Shown in pieces: positions 25,375-35,500 of a DNA stretch of 64,000 bases. A program made the translations under genes and the position numbers. The notes beneath the pieces were generated by a model. That model had not been told where the DNA came from. It did not search any database and saw only the letters and a list, made by a program, of their open reading frames with translations. The stretch comes from Lethocerus indicus (Eukaryota; Arthropoda; Insecta; Hemiptera; Belostomatidae): assembly GCA_019843655.1 (NCBI GenBank), contig JACDQD010000011.1:15480604-15544603 (forward strand), given 5' to 3'. Positions within the stretch are counted from its first letter, which is position 1; each line of letters begins with the position of its first letter.

Positions 25375-25640
25375 GACTACAATCCGGCCGGGATGTAGCA
25401 ACAATGTCTTCCCTCCCCTTCTTCCTCTACTCAAAACCATCCGGGTTCGTTCCTCGTAATCACAACAGTTTTCTCAGAAAAGACACCCCCCCCCCCAACC
25501 GCCCTCCTCCTATACCACCGACTGAACATCCCCTTCGAGCCCCATTGACGTCCCCCAACCATTCATCCATCCCCCGCCACCCGGTCGCCCATCTCCTATT
25601 CTGCTAATTACGTAATTCCGGCCGGATTCCAAATTAAACT
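25375..25640. repeat. Duplicated element B, copy 1
   Basis: This block is collinear with copy 2 at 26261-26510. Shared blocks in order are: GACTRCAAT-CC-CGRGATG (25375); CAACAATG (near 25397); TGTCTTCC (25405-25412); AATCACAACAGTT (25458-25470); CCCCATTGACG (25540-25550); CGCCCAT (25586-25592); and a 15-base TAATT-rich block matching at 12 of 15 positions (25604-25618). Spacing differs between copies. The block contains an 11-C run at 25486-25496. I infer an old local duplication of about 250 bp, either a regulatory module or a short repeat family. Confidence 0.7.
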
Positions 25641-26260
25641 CCCCCCCCCACACCCTTACGGGGGCAGTGGCGTTACTTCGTTTCGGCCCATTACATTTAC
25701 AACTTCCACCTGGAAAGTTCATCAGTTCAAATTTGGGTTTCCTGAACAACGAAAGATTTGGTGCAAAAGAATGAAGGTGTTAAAATAATTTTTAGGAATT
25801 GTAAATACGCTCGGAAATGTCGCTATTGCCGAACTCCTGCTGTACTTCCTTGGGAGGTCCTACCGTTTAAATGTATTTTCTGATTTAGAATTTCATTCAC
25901 TTCTACTTACGGAGTTTTAAATTATTTAATTTATTTTTAGTTTTATGTCGATGTTACCTCTCGGGGCGAATCGCATTGTCCAGTAACAGTGACATGATGG
26001 ACATTGTTAATTTCAAAGAGGGCATCCTTGACGCGTTTTATTACCGAAAGAGGATGGTGGAAGAGTCTTTCCCACTTTTGTACTTCCACCCAATTCGAGC
26101 GCTAACTCGATGGCCGGCGGGGAAAAAGGGGCTTTCCCCCAGAAATCAGTGGGCTCGGACGAAAAGACTCGTCCCGCCGCCCGTACAATAGAGAGACCGT
26201 ACAAGAAAGTCCTGGAGAGGATTTGAGCAACTCGGACCCCGTCAAGGAGGAAATGGGGGG

Positions 26261-26510
26261 GACTGCAATTCCCGAGATGCAACAACAATGCCTCCTCCTT
26301 CTCTCTCTCTCTCTCTCTCCCTCCCTCCCTCCCTCCTCCCTCTCTCTCTCTCTTGTCTTCCTCCTTTACTTCGCAATCACAACAGTTCTTCTTACCGCCC
26401 CATTGACGCCGGCCTCCTCCCATCGCCCATTAACGACCCCGGCATTGTGCCGGCTCTTCCGATTCGACTAATTGTATAATTCAAGCTCGACTTATTCCTA
26501 ATTGGATCTA
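26261..26510. repeat. Duplicated element B, copy 2
   Basis: This is the second copy of the element at 25375-25640, in the same orientation and offset by about 840-950 bp depending on the block. Matching blocks are GACTGCAAT (26261), CAACAATG (near 26283), TGTCTTCC (26354-26361), AATCACAACAGTT (26375-26387), CCCCATTGACG (26398-26408), CGCCCAT (26424-26430) and the TAATT block (26468-26482). The CT microsatellite at 26301-26353 sits exactly between two shared blocks, where copy 1 has only a short pyrimidine run, so the microsatellite expanded after the duplication. Confidence 0.7.
26301..26353. repeat. Compound CT/CCCT microsatellite
   Basis: A CT run is followed by CCCT/CCT units and a second CT run. 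It creates the long Ser/Leu/Pro or Arg/Glu frames seen over this region, which are therefore not genes. Confidence 0.95.
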
Positions 26511-27080
26511 TGGGCTGGGGGGTGGCAGATCAAGGATTGTCGTCGCCTCCCCTAACACGACGACGAAGGGCATTTCACGATTATTTCCACAATATTCACT
26601 GAGGGGTATTTCTGTAACTGCACTAAGATTAGAATATCAATCGTTTATAACCGAAATATTATTTATATAGATAACAACCCTGTTTACTTGATGACTTACG
26701 TTTTCGTTACGTTAAAAGTATTAATATATTATTAAACGGAACACATCTCCTATAAAATGAAGAGTTTCGATTACATACGATTACATTCGATAAACATTTT
26801 CTTTTTTCCTTCATGTCTGGGACAGTTTTGACTGCTCGGTTCACTTCTTTATTGTGAAAATTCACACGAGGGAATGCCTCCATTATGAGGTTGCCCGATG
26901 GGGCACTCTGTATATAAATATCGTATAGCTCTAACCGTTGAAGGTTCTGAAGATGAGAAACCCCGTCGGACGTCTAATTTAAATCTGATATCCGTTCCAC
27001 ATTCCATGATTATATACATTCATTGCCGGATAGGTTCGCAAAAATGAAAGACCGCGAATTTAAATTATTGCAATTTAAAA
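26511..27080. other. Noncoding AT-rich stretch
   Basis: After the duplicated element the sequence returns to AT-rich DNA. I see no gene, RNA or repeat of note. Confidence 0.5.
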
Positions 27081-27305
27081 TTGCATCAAGATAAATATAA
27101 AGCGCAGCTGACTATCGGCGACTATTGCCATAACCGCACGGACACGATTCGACCATTCGGCCGTTTTTCCACGAGATCACATGACCCGGAGTACGATCTG
27201 GATTCTCGATACGGATCTGAAAGCTGCGAGCCGCAAACAGATTGGCGCGATTTCCCGTACGCGGATCTGTGGTCAAATTCCAAGACCGCCGCAAATCAAA
27301 AATAA
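27081..27305 (+). CDS. Unassigned protein-like frame in a sharp GC island
   Basis: Between very AT-rich flanks, a 225-base GC-richer island carries a 74-codon plus-strand frame (TTG start) ending at TAA with AATAAA overlapping the stop. The product is hydrophilic and Asp/Tyr/Arg-rich (for example DPEYDLDSRYGSESCEPQ), with good codon balance. There is no convincing acceptor. The antisense frame is also open. The word GATCTG occurs three times within 75 bp, which also fits a regulatory island. Real exon, decayed exon and enhancer all remain possible. Confidence 0.2.
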   Translation: MHQDKYKAQLTIGDYCHNRTDTIRPFGRFSTRSHDPEYDLDSRYGSESCEPQTDWRDFPYADLWSNSKTAANQK

Positions 27306-28756
27306 AAATCGATAGAATCCATTAGTAGGCTGTTCCGTTTTCTCCAGCAGGCCCATTACCCTTGCATTCAATAGTAGTATATGTGAAGACCACCGGAAAT
27401 TCTTATATCTGTATCTACTTATTCATCAGCCTTTTTAATGGCGATTACTAATATTTTCTATTCTGTTTTTGGTACCATAAGCTTCTTAACATTCAACAAC
27501 GGGCAAAATTCAGCGCGTAAAATCTGAATCATTTATATCAGATTAAGGCAAGACTGTTTTAAATATCACAGGGATGGAAACATTTTAATTGTTACTTTTT
27601 GTGAAATATGGAACTTGATATGATTGGGAGTAAAGAGTAGAATTTCCCTTCATTAATTTTTTATAATTAATCCCTATTTCTGAACATCACATGGCGATCC
27701 ATGGTAAACTATGAAAATTTATAATGCTGTCGGGCTTTTTAATTTAGTCCTTTCACGGGCTCTATTTTACAACCTGAAAGAGGACGGGGGCATAATAAAA
27801 ATGTAAACATAAATGGAATATGATCGGTATTGATGAGCTCGAGAGATAATTAATGAAGTGAGCGGTTTAATGGCGGCTGGAGACCATTAAAACGCACCTT
27901 AATTAGGACGTAAAGTCGTTCCTCCGTTCGCCTTATCATGTTCTGTCTAGCCCTTAATTATCACAAGTTTCATAGTTTTATCCGGGGCTTAACCTGAGCC
28001 CGGGATAATTTCGCTCGTGGCCGCCTAGTTTTATGGAAAATTCTACCGAACAAAGCCCGCAACACGTGCCGTGGAAACTCCAAGAATCGGTCGGATCCAA
28101 CGATATTTGCGTGGAAAATAAACGTTATCAGGAGCGATATGAAGTTACCGGAAAATTATCGCTACACGTGGGGTTAATCGCAGTGGGTTTTAAACGGGGA
28201 GCCATATAGAGACGGAACTTCGGTGGCTGGCGTTCGACAGCATAAAGTACTTTAAAAGCATTCCTCAATGTTAATTTATAACTCATGAAGTAGAAAAACA
28301 GAAAACACAGAAAAACAGCGACCCCTCCTTGGAACGATGAGGCGTGGGGGGAGGGGGGTTTGGTAATGATACCGCTATTGTCCTTTATTAAAAAGGGATT
28401 CGGAGGTCAAAGCAATTGTTCCCTCGGTCTGCGTAAAACTAAATACTGTTTTCCAAAGGCCATAAACCATTCGCAAAGTAGCCTCTTAATATGATGGTTT
28501 CCTTCAATATTTCCGTTATGACCGCGGCAAATTTATGGCTTACGTTCCGTGAAAATACTTGAGCCAGAAAAATTGCGCCAACAAAGTTTAGATTTTTTCC
28601 TGTATTAGTATATTTATAATATTATCATGTCGTATTAAAAAAACGACTCTCAAGCAATTTAATTATTTGAATAATGTATGATTAACTAACGAAAATTCTA
28701 TTATTGTAACTCAACTATAATATAAATCAGGCGAGTCAGCTAATTTTTTACATAAG
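27306..28756. other. Noncoding stretch, possibly regulatory around 27.8-28.2 kb
   Basis: Mostly AT-rich. The part at about 27840-28210 mixes TAATTA/TTAATT homeodomain-like words with E-box CACGTG-type sites (near 28063 and 28165) and GTGGAAA words, with no long open frame. That mix would suit an enhancer, but it is a by-eye impression only. Confidence 0.35.
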
Positions 28757-28967
28757 ATTTACTTTTACTTGCGAATTTTAAAATACGGCATTTTCCCGAA
28801 ATTATTGGGCCGCAGGAGAGAGTCGTTCGCAGAGAACTGGAATCGCATAAAACACAATTCGAGAGCGGACGGAATAAACAGCGGCCGAAGAATGTTCAGA
28901 GGCGTCGTTATAAGCACCGGGGTTTTGAATATAAATCACCGAATATTAGAAGGTTTCCCGCCTCCTT
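28757..28967 (+). CDS. Candidate internal exon, basic, unassigned
   Basis: An acceptor-like site (GCTAATTTTTTACATAAG, AG at 28755-28756) and a donor GTAAGC at 28968 bound 211 bases. Two frames are open throughout. One is strongly basic and hydrophilic (for example RRELESHKTQFESGRNKQRP), the other includes FAENWNRIKHNSRADG. The acceptor lacks a strong pyrimidine tract next to the AG. Family unknown. No partner exon is identified, and a chance pairing of sites is quite possible. Confidence 0.18.
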
Positions 28968-31617
28968 GTAAGCTCCGACATGAAATTATTACGCATCACC
29001 GCTGGCCGGCTTCCAACCAGTTAAGCCTTCAATGCCCACCCAACCTTATATCGTCAGATTGCGATTACTTCGGCCCCCGCTCATTTTATTTTGTTTTGCC
29101 CATTACAATTAATCTCTTTTATTTCCTTTTTTGGGGGGGGGGGCCCAATCATCTTCCAGGGACAAGTTAAGATTGAATCATCTAATATCGGTGGTATTGG
29201 GGGACTTCTCGGGGGGCAATTTTTACTTGATTCGAGGTCGAAAGGCGACTTAGGGTTAATAAATTTAGTATATCGAATAATATTTTCATAACCTTGATTA
29301 GGCACTAAATTAAATGTTTGTTCGAAATGGATTATATTGAAGGAAAGAGGATGAGAATAGCTTCCATTAAATATATGATAATATAATCGAAATAATAACC
29401 GTTTTAACCGGTATAATAATCAAGCAATATGAACGAAATTGCCTGTTAATTAAGTGTACAAATCAAGTAAAGAAAATTTTGCATTATTTTTGCTATAGAG
29501 TCAAATTTACTCGAAAGACAATATTTTGACTATCTAGTGAAAAAGCTGGCAGCAGATTGAGGTTGAATAATAGCCGATGATCCTACTGGGTCTAACCATT
29601 CTCACGCTAATATTTTGCCACTAATGAACGGCTCTCGTTTGGCACTAAAAATGAGCTTTCGTCCGTATTGAATGGAGGATAAATCAAGTTCTCCGCTGCT
29701 GGGAAAAAATTTATTATCCGACCGAATCTCTCCCGACAGTTGGTAATTCGGTCGGATAAATAGCGTCCCTTGTTAATTCTCGTAGCTGAGCTATTTCACA
29801 ATTGTATCTGGCTTATGACGCTCCGCCCCGGGTCGCCTTTCGATGCAATTAATGTGTGCACGGGCGTCGATGCGTGCAGAACCGACTTCATAAATTTCAC
29901 ACCTTGCCGCCCCTTTACGCTTCCACTTCGCTATAAATCGGCGGACTTTTTTTATTTATGTCGAATTTTTTTCCCCGTAACTCCGGGATATTTTCTCCGA
30001 AACGCATATTTCCTTTCCCGGCACACTGGAGTTGATATTCTGTAGGTGTGCAGAATGTGAATTCCGCTGCCGTAAAACGTTAAATTATAAAATCTGTCAT
30101 TTAAGCAAAGGTTTTTTTTGATCGGGAAACTTCTGAGCTACATCGGACCGCATTAGTTTACCCCAGAGCTTACACAATTATTTGCAACCAAATATAGACA
30201 TATTGAACTTAAATCGCATCACTAATGCGGCTTTATTCGGTTCCATTAATTCGCTGACTAATATTTATAATAATATTGTCGAATATTTGAAAATTTAACG
30301 CTATTCATCATTATGATCTCCCCAGCTGGGCGACTCGGTTCCTGGAATCCAGAATTTACGAATGAATTTCAAAATTAAACGTGAGGGTGAGTTGAAAGTG
30401 AAAACAACAGTAATACAACTGGAAATAACGGCTTAATTAAATCTGTTATATCATTTCGGAAAATTTATGGAAATCGAATCGAATTATAGGGACTCCATTG
30501 ATTTGTCCGTGTTCAAAAAGGAAAATGTATTGGGGCCAGATATTTGGCCAGAAGGGGGCTGAGCTTCTCGCATTAGCAAATGGTGCGATTCCTTCAGTTA
30601 GACAGGGGAACGTTGTCAAAGTCGAACCAGGCAGTTAATTGACTCCGGCGATGGGTTAATTGGCCGATTCGTTGAACCGTGCAGATTCCCCTTTCAGAAT
30701 GCCCTTCGTCGCTCATTTGAAAATGAAGCGCCCGCTCCAACCTAGAGCACGGACAGAGATAGGCGCACAGTCAGCCTCAAAGCTAGTGACTAGGACAGAT
30801 ATCTGTTAGCCGGGATTAAATTGGACCGAAATTGTTTTTATAAATGTACCGCAGCAGTTAATCGTGCCAGTTCTGCATCGTGTGCTTGATTCGACGTTGA
30901 TTAATTCATTTAAACTCGTAGTGCCGTTCCAAAACATTGTTTTCGATCTTTGAGGGACCCAATTTAATTTGAACATACTAAATTGACAGAACACGAACCA
31001 TATTATACACATTGAAACGCAACATAATAAAACTGCGAGGAGCTATAATCTAGCTTATGTGCCTTCATTATATCGTGTACTATTAGCCACTAGTAACTCA
31101 CGGTTTCAATGCTTGACCGATTATGCCAATCGTAAACTGCTTTCATGGATTACGTAGTATAGTAAGACTGTGGTTATTGTTAAAACAAGGTGGCCAATGG
31201 CGGTTTGAAATATTCCCCCCCAACGAACGAGGACAACCGGACGTCATTAGACACCGAACAGACAAAATAGACGTAGGGAAAAAAAATTTGAGCCGTTCTA
31301 CTGGTGACGATGGTGGTCTGTGCTGACGTATGCCCACTCGAACAACTGTAGGACGAAACGAACCTTTAGTTGCCTCAAATCTAAACGCTCTGTCCACGGC
31401 TCGGAAAGAGGCCATGTGTTCCTCCTGCCGGGGGCGGCGTTACCCAGCGGATTTTACCAGGGGCGCAATGAATCTAAACTTCCCCAGTGGGGCCCGGCCC
31501 CGAGACAAGGAGGGGGAAAAAAAACAACTTTCCTCGGATTGCCGGTGCACTTGAAGGAGTTGAAGAGGTGTAGCAGCGGCGGCGGGAGGGGAGTATCCCT
31601 CTTGTTTTTTTTCAGAG
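28968..31617. other. Noncoding stretch
   Basis: 28970-29260 is GC-rich with an eleven-G run at 29133-29143. 29300-31100 is AT-rich and holds the 14-bp hairpin at 29714-29759. 31120-31600 is a GC island open on both strands, leading into duplicated element A. I see no recognisable coding or RNA gene. Confidence 0.5.
29714..29759. repeat. Perfect 14-bp inverted repeat
   Basis: TTATCCGACCGAAT (29714-29727) and ATTCGGTCGGATAA (29746-29759) are perfect reverse complements with an 18-base loop. Pairing does not extend beyond the arms, so the stem is too short for a typical microRNA precursor. It could be an RNA hairpin or a DNA dyad bound by a dimeric factor. Confidence 0.9.
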
Positions 31618-31740
31618 TGTGGGAGAGGAGCGCACCGGGGACGAAGTGGCGGTCGTAGACTTGACGGGGGCGCCCCACAACCTCAAGTGGACACCTAACT
31701 GCCACCGGCCAGAGTAAACACGATTAAAACAATTGGAATC
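31618..31740. repeat. Duplicated element A, copy 1
   Basis: Collinear with copy 2 at 32485-32580. Shared blocks in order are TGTGGGAGAG (31618-31627), TGACGGG (31662-31668), CTCAAGTGGA (31682-31691) and an identical 21-base block at 31714-31734 that begins GTAAACACG and ends AACAATT. CTCAAGTGG is like an NK-2/Tinman homeodomain site, GTAAACA like a forkhead site and AACAATT like a Sox site. Those motif identities are family knowledge; their use here is inferred. Confidence 0.75.
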
Positions 31741-32484
31741 CGCTATCTCCTGAAAATGAATCATGAACATTCCTTTTGTTTAACGTATTCTCGTTTATCG
31801 ATTTGAACTAACAGACGGCAGTTTGAAATATCTAATTATTGGTTTAAAAAACCAACAATACAATATTGCCTTGCGAAGATCGCTATTTGAAAATATCGGA
31901 ACTCAATATACTTGAGCGACTTGGGCGAGACATCATATTAAACGCAGGAGCGGAGAATAAAGAAGCCCCCGCGATGTTAAACTGGTTTAGAGCGCGATGC
32001 GAGCTAACAAGTTATGAATATTAAGCGGTCTTCTTGCACGATTGATGTTAACATTAAATTATTCCGACTAGGTTAAAGAACTTCCACTTAACCGCCCGGA
32101 ACCCTAGAGAGTAATCGGATAGGCCTCGGTTCAACAGGGCGCGCCCCGTATATTATATTTGAGGCAATGTGCACGGGTCAATAGACCGGCCGACTAATCT
32201 ACATCAACCGACTTCGCGTCAGTGTGAGAAAACATTATAATTATGGTGAATCACTATCCGACAACGTATACAGGGTGTCGCCTGTGAGATAGGCAGCCCC
32301 TGAGGGAGTGGCCGGAAGGGCAATCATAATCAACGTTTCGACATATCGCGTAATAAGCGGAGAATAATATACTTATAACTCATCTAAAAATTACGATAAA
32401 GGAATTACGACGGACAGAAGATAAAAATTCTAGTTGAAATTCCAAAGACAAAGGTATACGTGAATATATTAGTAGTAGGCCGAC
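31741..32484. other. Noncoding spacer between the two A elements
   Basis: Mixed DNA with no open frame of note and no repeat apart from the flanking duplicated elements. Confidence 0.5.
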
Positions 32485-32580
32485 TGTGGGAGAGTGACTG
32501 TAGTGACGGGCCCCGGGGCTCAAGTGGAGCCCACCGGGAGGGCTCGGGGCGCGGGTAAACACGATTAAAACAATTCCGAT
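32485..32580. repeat. Duplicated element A, copy 2
   Basis: Same order and orientation as copy 1: TGTGGGAGAG (32485-32494), TGACGGG (32504-32510), CTCAAGTGGA (32519-32528) and the identical 21-base block (32555-32575). Offsets from copy 1 are 837-867 bp. Spacing between blocks differs (CTCAAGTGGA to the 21-base block is 32 bp in copy 1 and 36 bp in copy 2), while sequence between the blocks has diverged. This suggests selection on the blocks after an old duplication. Confidence 0.75.
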
Positions 32581-35500
32581 TCATTTCTTCAGTGGACGTT
32601 GACGAGGGTCGATGAGTTCCCCCCATCTACAGTTTAGGCCCAGTCATCGGTTCTGGACCCCGCGGAAAATTGCCCGCATTCACGTGGGGGGGGGCCTAAT
32701 TGGTGCGGGGGCTACCGACAGAAAAATCCACACACACAATCCCCCTCTGCCGGCTGTTTGTTCAAAGACCTGTAGCCGGAGTATCGCCGTTCTCCTATTT
32801 AGACTTCCGGGCTGACTGCTCGGGTAGCATATGCTACCGGAGTGACTGGGCGATTTTTTTACCCGTCAACGTCGACGAATAAAGCTGAGCTGTCGGTAAT
32901 TGAAATAACAAACACCTAATCGAATTTCACGAATATATATGTATATATAATCCGAATAAAAATGTAATGATTTCCTCAGATCGATACACGAAAAAGACTC
33001 CACGATCAATTGGACATGAGTGTTGGGAAAAATTACCCGAGTTGAATCGGGTATTCGCTTTTGTTTCCCTTCTATGAGCAAGTTCACTAGTCATTACGCT
33101 TGGGCTCTGTGCGCACATGTTGCTACCGAATGACGCGGGAGAGCCGGGCCCACCGATACGATACTTGCTGCAGTCCGGCAGCCGGCCAGATACAAATGGC
33201 CGTATTGAATTCCTCCGGATACCGAAAGTCCCCGCTCCCGCGATACACAATGAAACGGTTGAGCGCTATCGACGCCCCGATTCAATCAACGCCTCCCATT
33301 GTCGGGCCCGGAAATCAGTTTATGTTTAGACATCGCCGGGACGGACGCCTGTTACAAGATGACGGAGCGATTCTCCACCGGTCCCCGTCGAAAAACTATT
33401 GTCAAGCTATCAGACCGAGAACTAGTCCGTTAATCTCAGCAGTACAATCGCTTTACAAGTCACCTATTCTATTTTTTACTTGTCCACTGTAGGATTAGAT
33501 ACTTTATATATAGATGAAAAATAATATTTCCAGCCTCATTTATGAAATTGACGCATTTATTTTTTGAGTCGCCGTATACCGCGACTTGTATAATGAAACT
33601 CACCAAGATAAAGAACGCTGGGGAAAATAGAGAAAAATTTTGGTGACGGTGAAGTCCGGCAAAATTTCAACGCACCGACCCGACGGCCGTTTGGGAAATG
33701 ACGAATTGCACAGTTTTCCGAGTCAATTAAACAATTGGGCTTTCGGTAAACAAAAGTTCTGTTCGGGGCGGGAGCTTCCAATTAGGCTCGGTATACATAG
33801 GCCGAGGGTTTTTTATTTTTATTTTTTTTAAATAGCGGGTTCGCCAAGGAAAAATTCATCCCGATTGGGGTAATTAGCGTCCATTCGTTGTTGGGGGTTG
33901 TGGCGAGGAGGAGGGGGCAGGCAATCAACCTCAATTACTTTCCGGCCGCGGAGATACGACCCGCTAGTTCCTCCTTCCCACCTGAATTAGTATACGGTAA
34001 TTTGAATTTTTTTCTGTCCGGGGCCCAGAAAATAAAATACAGAAGAAAATCGCGAAATAATAATTTGCCGTAATATATTCCGGCGAATCGGCCGAAAACG
34101 CTTTCATTCGCCTAAACTGGGCTTCTGAGTCTGAGACTATTTCAGGGGCACATTCCCGATGATATTTCGTAGACCTCTATCCCGTAAACGAATCACACGA
34201 CTGAACTTCAGAATAATAGTCATTGAGTACTAATCGTAATATTAATAGTATATATTGTAATTCGTCTGGTCTGGCATGGACGCAAATAAGCGATTTGGGA
34301 CCCAAATATCCCGATAAAAAAGTAGTAAAACCTACATCGACAGATCTAAATAGATATTATAATAGTATGATATTCTTGGCACGATATAATCCGAACCAAA
34401 TATTTTATCACAACTTCGCAGTTAAAGTGTCCTGTACTGCAGTTCGATATTTTTTTAACGCAGTCTAAATTGCAGAAGTAGCACTACTGAACACTACTAA
34501 ATATTCATGACTACATTAATCATACGGCGAATTCAGCTCCATTTGAATATTGTATTAAACAAAAACGGTTTTCTGTTTCTAACGGTCCGGCCGTTTGTAA
34601 CAGACGGCTATTAAGCCATTCAGACTCGTCATGCCGATAATGGTGACCCCAACGCTCTAAGTGTTCTAAATGTTCGATCTATAACACGAAACGCCTATCA
34701 TTTCTAATATATATAACTTACAAAATATCTACAAGTTCTTTGAACTTTCTTTTAAGCAGTAGCATTGCGGCGGTAATGCACTTGTAAGACGAGGTCACAA
34801 TTTTTCGATGTGGTCAAACCGGGATACTTAATTAAAACATAGGAAAGTTTTCCTTTCCAGTACTCCTTATCCGGCGAGATAGCGTTCCGTGGACTAATAA
34901 ATTCTATTTTAATTTGGTTTGATTGCGTGAGATCCCGTTACAAATGAGAACCAGCGAGAAAAGCATTGGTCGACGCCGATAATAAGGAGTTACTAATTGA
35001 AGGCGTTTGTGGAACGCGGAGGTATCCCCTTTGTTTAGCATCTTCCCATGATTTTTATACTTTTTAATAGTCTTAAAGGAGCGTAAGATTCAAAATAAAT
35101 AATTTTTCATACGATAATAATTTAAATAAGTATCAATATAAAATGATAATTCAGTTGTTGTAGTTATGACTTCATCATTAAAGAATTATTTTACGAGCAC
35201 GATTTCGGAATTTAATCATACAGAAATATTATGTATTATTCAGCCCTAGATCCTGTGAAAAAATATTCTCATCCGTTCATCAGAATGCACTAATAACGCC
35301 TTTTAATCGGATACATCTCATATTTCCACGGCCCGTCTTTTTTCTCCACCTTAAATGTTTTCATCCGCGTCCAAAGAAAGATGAAAAACTTTGGGGAATT
35401 AATTGGGCGCAATAAAGCCGGACGGCTCAGAATTCCGCCGCGCTCCCATTTCCGGACCCATTTAATTTCTGGTCCCCAGAAAATGAATGAAGGCCGACGT

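Noticed and set aside
26013..26479. Long Arg/Glu, Ser/Leu and Pro frames on both strands
   Set aside because: They are translations of the CT/CCCT microsatellite.
34366..34412. miR-190-like central match with weak stem
   Set aside because: The seed differs and the stem needs several bulges.
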